Source: an uncultured Bacteroidia bacterium (GTDB lineage Bacteria > Bacteroidota > Bacteroidia > Bacteroidales > UBA932). From it: a DNA stretch of 15,915 nt. Of the stretch, positions 1 to 8,800 are shown piece after piece; the first letter of the stretch is position 1, and each line of letters begins with the position of its first letter. Under the pieces are notes generated by a model. The model ran no database searches and was not told the origin of the DNA. It saw only the letters and a program-made list of their open reading frames with translations. Where the stretch lies: the NCBI GenBank assembly GCA_902796455.1, contig CADBPH010000253.1, forward strand, positions 1-15,915, in the 5' to 3' direction. A program made the position numbers and the translations under genes.

Positions 1-282
1 GTCATGGATGTCATGGCAGAAAAGATGGCCTGGCGGACGGACATGCCCGGAGCAGAGGTGAAGGATATCCGGAGTGCGATTTCCCTCAATGACCGCGTCA
101 TGTTTATCGGGACCTTGTTCCGCGAGGATTCAATGCTCTTCCAGGATACGGTTTCCCGTCTCAACATGATGTCTTCGCTGGACACGGCTGTCGACTATCT
201 GAAGTCTACCTTCCCGGAGTGGAAGATGGATTCCGATCCGGTGTACCGTTTCATGATGGCTGTCCGTCGGAAACTCAGGTAA
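1..282 (+). CDS. Conserved Bacteroidota hypothetical protein, C-terminal end (5' partial)
   Basis: The open frame enters from the left edge (GTC at base 1) and stops with TAA at 280-282, leaving 93 visible residues; the true start is outside the window. The visible part is all-helical in character: a segment around 'ISLNDRVMFIGTLFRED' followed by 'LNMMSSLDTAVDYLKSTF' and a basic end 'MMAVRRKLR'. From memory, small Bacteroidota proteins of unknown function often end with this pattern (a SLNDRxxFI helix, an aspartate-rich turn, a SSLDxAxxYL helix). I do not know an assigned function. The stop overlaps the rsmI start as TAATG, so the two are probably co-transcribed and translationally coupled. 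Gene reality is well supported by the coupling and codon use; function is unknown. Confidence 0.75.
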   Translation, partial: VMDVMAEKMAWRTDMPGAEVKDIRSAISLNDRVMFIGTLFREDSMLFQDTVSRLNMMSSLDTAVDYLKSTFPEWKMDSDPVYRFMMAVRRKLR

Positions 283-1013
283 TGGCGGGGAAGCTCTATA
301 TCGTGCCGACGCCGGTGGGCAACCTGGAAGACATGACTTTCCGGGCTGTCCGGATATTGAAGGAGGCGGACTTGATCTTGGCGGAAGACACCCGGACCAG
401 TTCCGTCCTGCTCCGGCACTATGGTATCGAAGGACGGGTGCAATCCCATCATAAATTCAATGAGCACCAAACGGTTGCCCTGGTCCGTGACCGGATTCTT
501 TCCGGTGTGGACGTGGCCCTGATCAGCGATGCCGGAACGCCGGGAATCTCGGACCCGGGATTCCTGCTGGCGCGCACTTGTGCTGCGGAAGGGATTGAAG
601 TAGAGACGCTTCCGGGACCGACTGCCTGCATTCCGGCCCTGGTTTCATCCGGCTTGCCGTGCGACCGTTTCTGCTTCGAGGGATTCCTGCCGGTAAAGAA
701 AGGGCGGCAGACCTTGCTGGAGACCCTTTCGGAAGAAACGCGGACCATGGTCTTTTACGAGTCTCCGTACCGCCTGGTGAAAACGCTCGAGCAGTTTGCC
801 GGGTTCTTCGGGCCGGAGCGTTTGTGTTCCGTCGCCCGGGAAATATCCAAGGTCCATGAAGAACACCGGCGCGGGACCTTGTCCGAAGTCGCGGCATGGT
901 ACCGGGAGCATGAGCCGAAAGGGGAAATTGTGATTGTCGTGGCGGGTGCCGCGAAGAAAAAACAGAGGGAGGAGAGAGATCGAGGGGATGAAAAAGAAAA
1001 CAGCAGACGATGA
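282..1013 (+). CDS. rsmI: 16S rRNA (cytidine(1402)-2'-O)-methyltransferase RsmI
   Basis: RsmI transfers a methyl group from S-adenosylmethionine to the ribose 2'-OH of C1402 in the 16S rRNA decoding centre; it acts in the cytoplasm. The 243-residue product carries the family hallmarks in order: 'PTPVGNLED' (residues 9-17), 'AEDTRTS' (34-40), 'SDAGTPGISDPG' (82-93), 'PGPTA' (111-115) and 'FYESPYRL' (158-165), as in the tetrapyrrole methylase fold. The frame is open back to 219, but ATG 282 is chosen because the conserved domain begins immediately after it and it overlaps the upstream stop as TAATG. It is shorter than the Escherichia coli protein (about 286 residues), and its last 20 residues are a low-complexity charged tail rich in K, R, E and D. 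The next gene starts inside this one at 988. Confidence 0.95.
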   Translation: MAGKLYIVPTPVGNLEDMTFRAVRILKEADLILAEDTRTSSVLLRHYGIEGRVQSHHKFNEHQTVALVRDRILSGVDVALISDAGTPGISDPGFLLARTCAAEGIEVETLPGPTACIPALVSSGLPCDRFCFEGFLPVKKGRQTLLETLSEETRTMVFYESPYRLVKTLEQFAGFFGPERLCSVAREISKVHEEHRRGTLSEVAAWYREHEPKGEIVIVVAGAAKKKQREERDRGDEKENSRR

Positions 1014-1890
1014 GGAAGGCCGGCAAGTCCTTCCCGCATCATTCCTGACAGGGGTGGTCGCCCTTGTCTTTCTTGCCATCGGCTATCAAACGGCATTGTT
1101 TATCCATCGGGCGGCGACCCTGCACATCCTGGCGGGGCGGGATGCCCCGGATACGGTCTATGTGTACCGGGACCGTCCTGTCTCTTCCGGTCCTGCCTCC
1201 GCGGTCCCCGGTGCCTCCGCAGCGCGGGAAGTCCGCCGGGAAGCCCCGCATGCAGAGAAAGTCCGGGCTGTCCGTGCACACTACCCGCCGCGGCGGACGG
1301 CTTCCTTCCCGTTCAATCCGAATACCGTCTCTGTGGAAGACCTGCAACGCCTGGGGTTCTCGCCTGCCCAGGCGGCCGCCATCGACCGGTACAGGAGTAA
1401 AGGCGGGCGTTTCCACCGGAAGGAAGATTTCGCAAAGTCTTATGTCGTAGCGGATTCGGTTTACCGCCGGCTCGAGCCCTTCATTGTGATTCCGAAACTG
1501 GACTTGAATCGGGCGGACTCGGCGGCATTCGAAACCCTCCCCGGCATCGGTGCCTATTTCTCCTCCCGCATGGTTTCGTACCGGCACCGGCTGGGCGGCT
1601 ATTCCTGCAAGGAGCAGCTCTTGGAAATCGATCGGTTCGGCGAAGAACGGTATGCCGGCCTGGAGGATCTGGTCGAGGTGTCTGCGCCTCCTGCCTTCCC
1701 TTTGTGGACCTTGCCGGAGGACTCCCTTTCCCTGCATCCGCATATCGGACGCCATGCTTCCCATGGAATCGTCCTGTTCCGTGAAAATACTCCCCGCGCC
1801 CAATGGTCGGTGCAGGCCCTGGAAGCAGCGGGCATCCTGACGGGGGAACAGGCCAGGCGCCTGTCCCGCTGCCGGATTGCAGAACCGTGA
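988..1890 (+). CDS. Membrane-anchored helix-hairpin-helix (ComEA-like) protein
   Basis: This 300-residue protein has a charged N-terminus, one transmembrane segment at about 17-39, and a proline/arginine/alanine-rich linker (about 50-106). Three helix-hairpin-helix units follow: 'FNPNTVSVEDLQRLGF' onward (109-165), 'LDLNRADSAAFETLPGIGAY' (171-190, the classic LPGIG hairpin), and a third unit beginning 'LSLHPHIGRHASHGIVLFRE' (247-266). Such units bind DNA non-specifically through the backbone; ComEA-type proteins bind incoming DNA in the periplasm during uptake, but the repeated HHH form in Bacteroidota is not functionally established. ATG 988 is preferred over the in-frame ATG 934 because the 934 version would add 18 residues with no membrane or domain signal. 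The start lies inside rsmI (26-bp overlap), consistent with translational coupling. DNA binding is inferred from the family. Confidence 0.85.
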   Translation: MKKKTADDEEGRQVLPASFLTGVVALVFLAIGYQTALFIHRAATLHILAGRDAPDTVYVYRDRPVSSGPASAVPGASAAREVRREAPHAEKVRAVRAHYPPRRTASFPFNPNTVSVEDLQRLGFSPAQAAAIDRYRSKGGRFHRKEDFAKSYVVADSVYRRLEPFIVIPKLDLNRADSAAFETLPGIGAYFSSRMVSYRHRLGGYSCKEQLLEIDRFGEERYAGLEDLVEVSAPPAFPLWTLPEDSLSLHPHIGRHASHGIVLFRENTPRAQWSVQALEAAGILTGEQARRLSRCRIAEP

Positions 1891-1932
1891 TTGAAATCCG
1901 GTCTCAGGGGGAGCAAATTAGGATAAACTTAT

Positions 1933-1940
1933 TATCTTTG
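1933..1940 (+). promoter_or_regulatory. Bacteroidota -7 promoter box upstream of trpS
   Basis: TATCTTTG exactly matches the TAnnTTTG -7 consensus of the Bacteroidota primary sigma factor. It lies 38 bp before the trpS ATG, in an AT-rich stretch of the 88-bp gap after the HHH gene. I see no convincing TTTG -33 element 19-21 bp upstream, so only the -7 box supports the call. It suggests trpS is transcribed separately from the rsmI operon. Confidence 0.6.
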
Positions 1941-1978
1941 TAATCTTGTATAGAAATGGATATAGACGAATAATAAAT

Positions 1979-2971
1979 ATGAAAGAGGTAGTTCTCAGCG
2001 GTATACGTCCTACGGGACAACTTCATTTGGGCAATTATTTCGGTGCGCTCCGCAATTTTGTGCGCATCCAGGAGCAGTATCGGTGTTACTATTTCATCGC
2101 CGACCTGCACTCCTTGACGACCCATCCGCATCCGGCGGATTTCCATGCCAATGTCAAGGCAATCCTGGCGCAGTATCTGGCTGCCGGTCTCGATCCGGCG
2201 AAGAGCTGCATCTACATCCAGAGCGATGTCCCGGAGGTGAGTGAACTGTATGTATTGCTGAACATGCTGGCATACAAGGGCGAATTGGAGCGGACGGCGG
2301 CCTTCAAGGACAAGGTCCGCAAGAACCCGGAGAATGTCAACGCCGGGTTGCTGACGTATCCCGTGCTGATGGCATCGGATATCCTGGTGCATCGCTCCAA
2401 CTGGGTCCCTGTCGGAAAAGATCAGGACCAGCACCTGGAAATGGCGCGTGTCTTTGCCAAGCGGTTCAATAATTTCTATGGTGTGGAGGTTTTCCCGGAG
2501 CCGCATGCGATGGATTTCGGCAGCGGGTCCATCAAGGTTCCCGGACTGGACGGCAACGGCAAGATGGGAAAGAGTGAGGGGAACGGCATCTATCTGATTG
2601 ATGATGAGAAGACAATCACCAAGAAGGTCATGCGTGCGGTTACGGATTCCGGTCCGACGGCTCCGGATTCCCCGAAGCCGGATGTGATCGAGAATCTGTT
2701 CACGCTGCTGAAACTGGTGTCCACTCCGGAGACCGTGGCTTATTTCGATGAGAAGTGGAAGGACTGCAGCATCCGCTACGGCGATTTGAAAAAACAGCTG
2801 GCTGCGGATATCTGCGCGATTACCTTGCCGATCCGGGAGCGGATCCTGGAGATAGAAAACGATGACGCCTTCCTTGCCCGCGTGGTCCGGGAGGGTCGTG
2901 AGCAGGCCCGCGAGAGTGCGGCCGCAACGCTGAAAGAGGTTCGCAAAGCCGTCGGATTCCGGGAGTTTTAG
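1979..2971 (+). CDS. trpS: Tryptophan--tRNA ligase
   Basis: This cytoplasmic class I aminoacyl-tRNA synthetase charges tRNA(Trp) with tryptophan using ATP. The 330-residue product begins 'MKEVVLSGIRPTGQLHLGNY', with the HIGH-type signature as HLGN (residues 16-19). The second class I signature is 'KMGKS' (195-199), a normal variant of KMSKS. Other TrpRS landmarks are 'YFIADLHSLTTH' (38-49) and 'LTYPVLMASDIL' (125-136), followed by 'VPVGKDQDQHLE' (143-154). Length is typical for a complete bacterial enzyme. The frame is open upstream to ATG 1946, but ATG 1979 fits the conserved N-terminus exactly and has the A/T-rich leader (taataaat) usual in this phylum. No riboswitch or leader peptide is visible in the short upstream gap. 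Confidence 0.97.
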   Translation: MKEVVLSGIRPTGQLHLGNYFGALRNFVRIQEQYRCYYFIADLHSLTTHPHPADFHANVKAILAQYLAAGLDPAKSCIYIQSDVPEVSELYVLLNMLAYKGELERTAAFKDKVRKNPENVNAGLLTYPVLMASDILVHRSNWVPVGKDQDQHLEMARVFAKRFNNFYGVEVFPEPHAMDFGSGSIKVPGLDGNGKMGKSEGNGIYLIDDEKTITKKVMRAVTDSGPTAPDSPKPDVIENLFTLLKLVSTPETVAYFDEKWKDCSIRYGDLKKQLAADICAITLPIRERILEIENDDAFLARVVREGREQARESAAATLKEVRKAVGFREF

Positions 2972-3108
2972 CCCGGCCGGAGATACCCGGATGTCGGTTT
3001 TGCTGACAAGAATCGCGGGTGCGCTGAATAATTTGCCTGCTGGCAGACGAATTGATAGAGCGGAAACAACTGGTACCAGATTGTTTAATCTTTTTTAATT
3101 CAGCGCGT

Positions 3109-4896
3109 ATGAAACGGACAACCTACTTTTTCCTCTCGCTGCTGTTGGCGGTCGGAGGATGCAGCACGGACCTGCTTGATATAGAGGAAAGCAACGCAGT
3201 TGTTGATAATACAAGTGGAACGGGAAATGCGGGAGATACTTCTTCCGATGTGAAAACCCCGGAATCGGATGATTCCGCCACGGATTCCGCCACATCTGTG
3301 ACAGACGATGCGGAAGACAATATCACGGGGACGGATTTTGACCGGACAATCGCCATTGTATTCGGCGGAACACAGGCGACGGTTACCGGTGACGAACACA
3401 GCATAGTAACCGTCAGCGGCAATGACGTGACGGTAAACAATACGACGGATGAGAAGATCATCTACGAGTTGAGCGGCAGCAGCCAGGATGGTTTCTTCAA
3501 GCTGTACAGCAACAAGAAGCAGGCAATCCGGCTGAATGGCGTTTCGCTGGCGAATAAGAATGGGGCGGCCATCAACAACCAGAGCAAGAAACGGACGTTC
3601 GTGGTTGTTTCCGGCACCAACACCCTGAAGGATGGTGCTTCCTATACGGAGACTCCTTCCGGCGAAGATGAAAAGGCGGCTTTCTTCAGTGAAGGGCAGC
3701 TGGTTTTCAGCGGAGACGGTTCCTTGACGGTGACGGCTTCCGGAAAGTCGGGCATCACCAGCGATGATTATGTCCGGTTCATGGATTCACCGGCGGTGAC
3801 GGTTGTCTCGAGCGCGGGGCATGCCGTTCGCGGAAAGGATGCCGTGATTGTGACCGGCGGGACGATTGAGGCCACGAGTACGGCGGCCATGAAGAAGGGG
3901 TTCGCCTCGGATTCATTGGTTCGCTTCGAAGGTGGAGTAACGACTGTCTCTGTTTCGGGCGGTACGGCCTATGACAGTGACGACCAGGAGTATAAGGCAG
4001 CTGCCGGTGTGAAGGCGGACCAGTTGTTCGAAATGGTGGGCGGCAAACTGACGGTCACCAGTTCGGGAGCAGGCGGAAAGGGAATCAGCGGCGACGGGAA
4101 CGGCGTTTTCAAAGGCGGGACTGTCGTGGTGAAAGTGACAGGCAGCAATTATGGCAGTTCTTCGAGCGGCCGGTGGGGCGGGGGATCCTCCTCTTCCGAC
4201 AACTCGAAGTCAGCCAAGGGCATCAAGTTCGAAGGGAACTTGACGGTGAGCGGCGGAAGCGTGACGGCTTCCAGCAGCAACCATGAGGGGATTGAGGCGA
4301 AAGGCACCATTACGGTTACCGGAGGCAGTGTTTACAGCTCCTCCAAGGACGACGCCATCAATGCGGGCAGCCACATGACGGTTTCCGGCGGTTTCGTATG
4401 CGCCATCTCCTCCGGGAATGACGGCATGGATGCGAACGGGAACTGCTATATCAAAGGTGGGGTTGTCTATGCCGCAGGTGCTTCTTCTCCGGAAGTGGGG
4501 ATAGACGCGAACACGGAAGGTGGCTATAAACTGTACGTCAGCGGCGGTACGCTGGTGGCTGTCGGTGGATTGGAGAATGGATCGAGCCTGACGCAGGCCT
4601 GCTACAGCGCCTCGTCATGGAGCAGGAATACGTGGTATGCCTTGTACAGCGGATCGGACACGACGCCCGTCCTCTGTTTCAAGACTCCCGCCAGCGGTGG
4701 CACGTCCCTTGTGGTTTCGACCTCCGGCACGCCTTCGCTGAAGAGCGGGGTTTCCGTGAGCGGCGGTACGTCGTACGCAGGCGGTTTGGCTGTAACGGGC
4801 GGTACGGCCGGCGGGGGATCCTCCGTCAAGCTGGCCTCTTATTCCGGAGGCGCGGGCATGGGCGGCGGACCCGGCGGACCCGGCGGACGCTGGTGA
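3109..4896 (+). CDS. Lipoprotein with Cthe_2159-type beta-helix carbohydrate-binding domain
   Basis: The 595-residue product starts with a lipoprotein signal peptide: a hydrophobic run, then VGGC with the predicted lipidated cysteine at residue 18. An acidic Ser/Thr/Asp-rich linker (about 20-78) leads to a domain with features of the Cthe_2159 family: 'IIYELSGSSQDGFFKL' (117-132), 'AIRLNGVSLANKNGAAI' (139-155) and 'TNTLKDGASY' (170-179). From about 245 to 490, short turns of the form VSGG/VTGG repeat about every 20-25 residues, with recurring Asp and Gly, as expected for a right-handed parallel beta-helix. A Ser/Gly insertion (348-366) and a glycine-rich tail ending GGPGGPGGRW are also present. 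The founding member binds acidic polysaccharide such as polygalacturonate; the ligand here is unknown. ATG 3109 is chosen over upstream starts because it begins the signal peptide. The DUF2490 gene follows 38 bp later. Confidence 0.85.
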   Translation: MKRTTYFFLSLLLAVGGCSTDLLDIEESNAVVDNTSGTGNAGDTSSDVKTPESDDSATDSATSVTDDAEDNITGTDFDRTIAIVFGGTQATVTGDEHSIVTVSGNDVTVNNTTDEKIIYELSGSSQDGFFKLYSNKKQAIRLNGVSLANKNGAAINNQSKKRTFVVVSGTNTLKDGASYTETPSGEDEKAAFFSEGQLVFSGDGSLTVTASGKSGITSDDYVRFMDSPAVTVVSSAGHAVRGKDAVIVTGGTIEATSTAAMKKGFASDSLVRFEGGVTTVSVSGGTAYDSDDQEYKAAAGVKADQLFEMVGGKLTVTSSGAGGKGISGDGNGVFKGGTVVVKVTGSNYGSSSSGRWGGGSSSSDNSKSAKGIKFEGNLTVSGGSVTASSSNHEGIEAKGTITVTGGSVYSSSKDDAINAGSHMTVSGGFVCAISSGNDGMDANGNCYIKGGVVYAAGASSPEVGIDANTEGGYKLYVSGGTLVAVGGLENGSSLTQACYSASSWSRNTWYALYSGSDTTPVLCFKTPASGGTSLVVSTSGTPSLKSGVSVSGGTSYAGGLAVTGGTAGGGSSVKLASYSGGAGMGGGPGGPGGRW

Positions 4897-4934
4897 GCCT
4901 AAAGGAATGGAAATGAATAAAAAATGATATTGCT

Positions 4935-5738
4935 ATGAAAAAAATGAGTGTAATCGCCGTCATGGCTTGTTGCTTGCTGGCACCGGTTGCCTTACATGCG
5001 CAGGGAACAAAGAATGATGTGACACATGATCTCCGGGGGCGTCTTTCCATCGGATTCGACAAAAAGATCTCCAAGGGATTCCATGCCTTCATGGAAGGGG
5101 AAGGGCGCATGAAGGACAACATGGGCACATTCGGCCGATACGACTTGACGGCCGGGATGAGCTACAAATTCAATCCGTATTTCAAGATGGCGGCGGGTTA
5201 CACGTTTATCAACAAGAAGAATTCTGCGGCGGAGTGGACCATGCGGCACCGCGTCTATACGGACTTCACGGGAATATATGACCTCGGCGGCTGGCGCTTT
5301 TCCCTCCGGGAGCGGCTGCAGTTTACGCACAAGGCCTATGATTTCAATCCGTATCAGTCCCCCCGGAATGAGCTGGCTTTGAAATCCCGTGTGAAAGTCC
5401 AGTATCGCGGTTTCATCAAGTTGATGCCTTATGCGTATTATGAAATGCGCAATTCCTTCAATGACGCGACGGCGAAAGCGACCTGGCTGACCCTGTACTC
5501 TTCGTATGACGATTACGAATTTACCGGATACAATGATGCCCGTATCAACCGGTATCGCGGGGTTCTCGGTCTGGAGTGGAGAATGTCCCAATTCCATTCG
5601 CTGGATTTCTACGGCATGATGGATTACTGCCGGGACAAGCATCTGGATGTGAACAAAGAGGGGACCAAGTTGAAATCCCTGACGTATGACCGGGATTACC
5701 GCTGGACACTCGGCATCGGTTACAAGTTCCTGTTCTAG
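4935..5738 (+). CDS. DUF2490-like outer-membrane beta-barrel protein
   Basis: This 267-residue protein has a clean type I signal peptide (about 1-22, ending ALHA before QG). Its mature part consists of alternating aromatic/polar beta strands separated by short turns: 'DLTAGMSYKFNPYFKMAAGY', 'WTMRHRVYTDFTGIYDLG', 'WRFSLRERLQFTH', ending in 'WTLGIGYKFLF'. A C-terminal phenylalanine preceded by alternating hydrophobic residues is the usual outer-membrane barrel insertion signal. The pattern and the conserved RHR...RLR/ERLQ strands match DUF2490 proteins of Bacteroidota, whose function is unknown. It sits 38 bp downstream of the beta-helix lipoprotein on the same strand and is followed by a strong terminator, so the two probably form a two-gene operon. 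Barrel topology is an inference from strand pattern; the family assignment is from memory of similar proteins. Confidence 0.8.
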   Translation: MKKMSVIAVMACCLLAPVALHAQGTKNDVTHDLRGRLSIGFDKKISKGFHAFMEGEGRMKDNMGTFGRYDLTAGMSYKFNPYFKMAAGYTFINKKNSAAEWTMRHRVYTDFTGIYDLGGWRFSLRERLQFTHKAYDFNPYQSPRNELALKSRVKVQYRGFIKLMPYAYYEMRNSFNDATAKATWLTLYSSYDDYEFTGYNDARINRYRGVLGLEWRMSQFHSLDFYGMMDYCRDKHLDVNKEGTKLKSLTYDRDYRWTLGIGYKFLF

Positions 5739-5749
5739 ATTTCCCATAC

Positions 5750-5784
5750 AGAAAGGGGCTGGCTCAGTGAGTCAGCCCCTTTCT
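5750..5784. terminator. Bidirectional intrinsic terminator hairpin
   Basis: A perfect 12-bp inverted repeat, AGAAAGGGGCTG (5750-5761) and CAGCCCCTTTCT (5773-5784), encloses 11 bases that can extend the stem through one G-T wobble and CTC/GAG. It lies between the convergent stops of the DUF2490 gene (5738) and the caspase-like lipoprotein gene (5817). The stem is GC-rich at its core with an A/T-rich base on both sides, so it can work in either direction, although no long external T tract follows. Confidence 0.85.
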
Positions 5785-5816
5785 GATTGCATTGCGCTTC
5801 CAATGGCCGCTTGCCG

Positions 5817-8800
5817 CTAGTTGCTCGAATTGAACGTCAGTTGGGCATGGTAGAAATCGTCAATGGGAGAGAAATCGCTCTTGCCGCTGAAATTGAGCCA
5901 AACCGTAACGTCTGTATGGCTCTGGACATCCCAAGGAATCTTTGAATAAAGCCTGTCTTTCGTGATAGGGGTATAATCATATTCCCGGCTCTGCACGCTG
6001 GAACCGTTCCACCACGAAACCCTGGGCAACACGCTGTATATGGGGAATGTAATCGGCTTTTCGTAGCAGTCGAGGGAAAGCGTAATGTCATATCTCCGGT
6101 ATTTCAGCCCATCGCTGCGCTCTGTGTTACGGCCCGAATCCTGGATTGTTATCCCGTTAATGGACGCCGCTTGCGAAGATGTTCTCCGGCAAGAGATTTC
6201 GTGACTAGGATTAGTCCACCCTTCCAGATTGAACAGAGAATAGAAAGCCTCACTGTACTGTTTTTTCTCCGTCTTCCCGGAATACAAGACCGTCGTCAGG
6301 TCGCAGCTGAAATCCGTACGGTTCGCTTCTTTTGAATTGAACGAAAGATTCGCGTTCGAAATGCTTTGTTCCTTTACGAGTTCCCCGGGAATTCCCAAAA
6401 CAGGAGCGGCCTCCCCGCCATAGTGGAACTCATATTCCTTGGTTTTGTTCCGGGAAGTAACCGTCATTTTGGAGATCCTTCCGCGGGAGTCGGTCTGATA
6501 ACTGAAATCCGTGTCGTAATAATCCTCGCCCGGGATATACAGCCGCTTGATCAGTTTTTGGGTACTGTAAAGATTGAGTCCGTTTATCTGCGGGAAGAGA
6601 TAATCATCATACATCCATCCCGTCGGACCCGTGACGCCATTCCATTTGTTTTCCAGATCGTAATACTCCAGCTTGATGGTCATTTCCTCACCATAGTCAT
6701 TGATCTTAACCTCGGTGATGTTGTCATCTTCCCATTTGTACTTCATGGTCATACCCATGGTGACCAGGGTCTGTAGCTTCCCTTCGGAATCGAAACTCCA
6801 CCCGGCATCCCCGACCTCATCCCTGAAGGATATTTTGTCGGACGAGACGGAGAAAGTGAAATCCGTATGGGTGTCCGTGAAAGCTTCGGATTCCATCATC
6901 GGCCTCATGTAGGATCCGGAGCCGAAACCTTCATTACCATCCATCACACCCTTTCCCAAAGCACGGTACCTGCGTTCTTTCCAGTTCAGTGCGCTGCTGC
7001 CGTTCCAGGACATGTCGGTGACGACGCGGTAATAGGGATAAGAGCCATAATCACTCATCCCGAGTTTTTCGGTGGCATGTTCCATATGGGACAGCCTGCC
7101 ATTGGCATCGTAGGTGGCACTGTAAACGCTTTCGTTGACAGAATAGCTTGCGGATGACTTTCCGTAATTGCCGGTGGCGTTGCTCCTCATGATTATGTAC
7201 GATATCCTGTCTTCTGCTGCAATATCGGGCTGCAATTCATGGCTGAAGGGTTTGGAAATGTAGTATGGTTTGCCCTCATCCCTTACGAAGAACATTTGCA
7301 GGCCCTGCAAATAATCTGCAACACCCTGATTCCCTTCTGTCCGATAACGGTCCAGGAGGTGGTCCCTGGCTTCGAGCAGGGACTGCCCGTTGTGCAGGGC
7401 CTCCAGCATGTTATAATCATGGAAAGCCGCTACGCTCGTGGAATAGGTGTTATTGTTGCCTACGGCCGCCCCGGCATTGTGGCTTACAAATGCATTCGCG
7501 AATGCACTGGAATGACATACGGACAGGTAGATGAACGCATCTTCAAAATCGGTATCGTCGAGGGTGGCCAGGGTGACCCCGTAATAATTGGACTCGCCAT
7601 AAGTGACAAGCAGCAAGTCGTCGTAGTGGGACTCATGGCCTTTCGTAATGGTCGTTCCCGTGCAAAGATATGATTCGGTCGAGGTCTTGCCGTCCGCACT
7701 CATGCCGTCAACATTGCCATGGGTGCTGAACAGGATGACATCATAATCCTGCAGGAATTGTCCCCTGAATTTCGAGAAATCCGCGACCTCGTCCTCGAAG
7801 ACATCGACGGTGTAACCTTTCTTCTCCAACAGCGTCTTGTAGCCGGAGAGATTTTCCTGCCAATGGCTTTGGAAAGGAGCCAGGATCAGGGCTCTCTTCC
7901 CATTCGGATAAGAGGCCGTTGTCAGCTTGACGGCAGGAGCCTTTGTCCCGACGGATCCCGTGGCAGGGTAGGAAACGGCGTGGCTGTCGCAATTGTCCAG
8001 GATTACGTTCAGATGGACACCGTCCCTCTGTTTCACGATGATGGCGGTTCCGGTCTTGTTCGGAACCGCGGAAATTACATCTTCCAAATCCAAGAACTTG
8101 GTGGCGACTGCCTTGGCATCAAGTTTCCCGTCTCCGCTCTCTTTCTTGAACTTTTCGATGATTGCATCCGTCGCCTTTGCAATTCCATCCGACAATTGTT
8201 GGGATGCTTTTCTCTCTTCGTCTGTCTCGGGGAAAGGCGCAGTCGCCTTCTGCACAATGTGTACGTTCTGGTCTATGCCTTCGCCTGAAATCCTGACGTT
8301 CGTTTCCCTTGTCTCTTTGGTGTCGTTCCGGGCAACGGAGAGCACGACCTTCGATTCGGCCAAGGCTTTGGTGGAAACGACGCTTATCCAGCCGGCAGGA
8401 GCATCGACCGTGTAATCCACGTTGCTTCCGACCTTGATTTCCAAGGTTGCCGGGAAATAGTCCAGTTCATATTCGTTCCTATCTAGGGTAATCGCATCCT
8501 TCTGCGCTTGGACGAGGCTGATGTTTTCTGACAGGCCTCCGGCCGATACCGTGATTTTCCCTGTCCGGTTGTCATAGCCCTGATTGGGCGAGGCCGTAAC
8601 GCTGATGCTTCCGTTCCCGGTCCCGGATGTCGGACTGACCGAAAAGCCCTCGCCGGAAAACGTGACGGTCCATGCCTGGTTGCTGGATACGCTGATCTGC
8701 TGGCTTCCGCCTTGCTGGGTGAAGGACAACTCGGAGGTGCCGACGCTCAGGGATGCTTCTTTGGTGCATGACGACACCATCGCCAGAATGGAAAAGAGAA

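Noticed and set aside
195..1079. Several open frames of 90-167 codons on the minus strand across rsmI and the start of the HHH gene
   Set aside because: They lie opposite confidently identified genes, have arginine/proline/serine-rich translations typical of shadow frames in GC-rich DNA, and show no recognisable domain.
3070..3079. Perfect 10-bp palindrome CTGGTACCAG upstream of the beta-helix lipoprotein
   Set aside because: Roughly 15 palindromes of this length are expected by chance in 16 kb, and no second copy or overlap with a promoter box supports an operator.
3086..3100. TAATCTTTTTT-like sequence just before the beta-helix lipoprotein gene as a -7 box
   Set aside because: The spacing inside the box is off by one, the terminal G is missing and no -33 element is seen, so it is not listed as a promoter.
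4185..4270. Ser/Gly-rich run in the beta-helix lipoprotein considered as a frameshift or repeat expansion
   Set aside because: The frame is intact on both sides, and Ser/Gly linkers are ordinary in this family.
7239..8288. Plus-strand open frames of up to 189 codons inside the caspase-like lipoprotein gene
   Set aside because: They are antisense to a gene with a clear signal peptide, BACON-like domains and catalytic motifs; no promoter or domain supports them.
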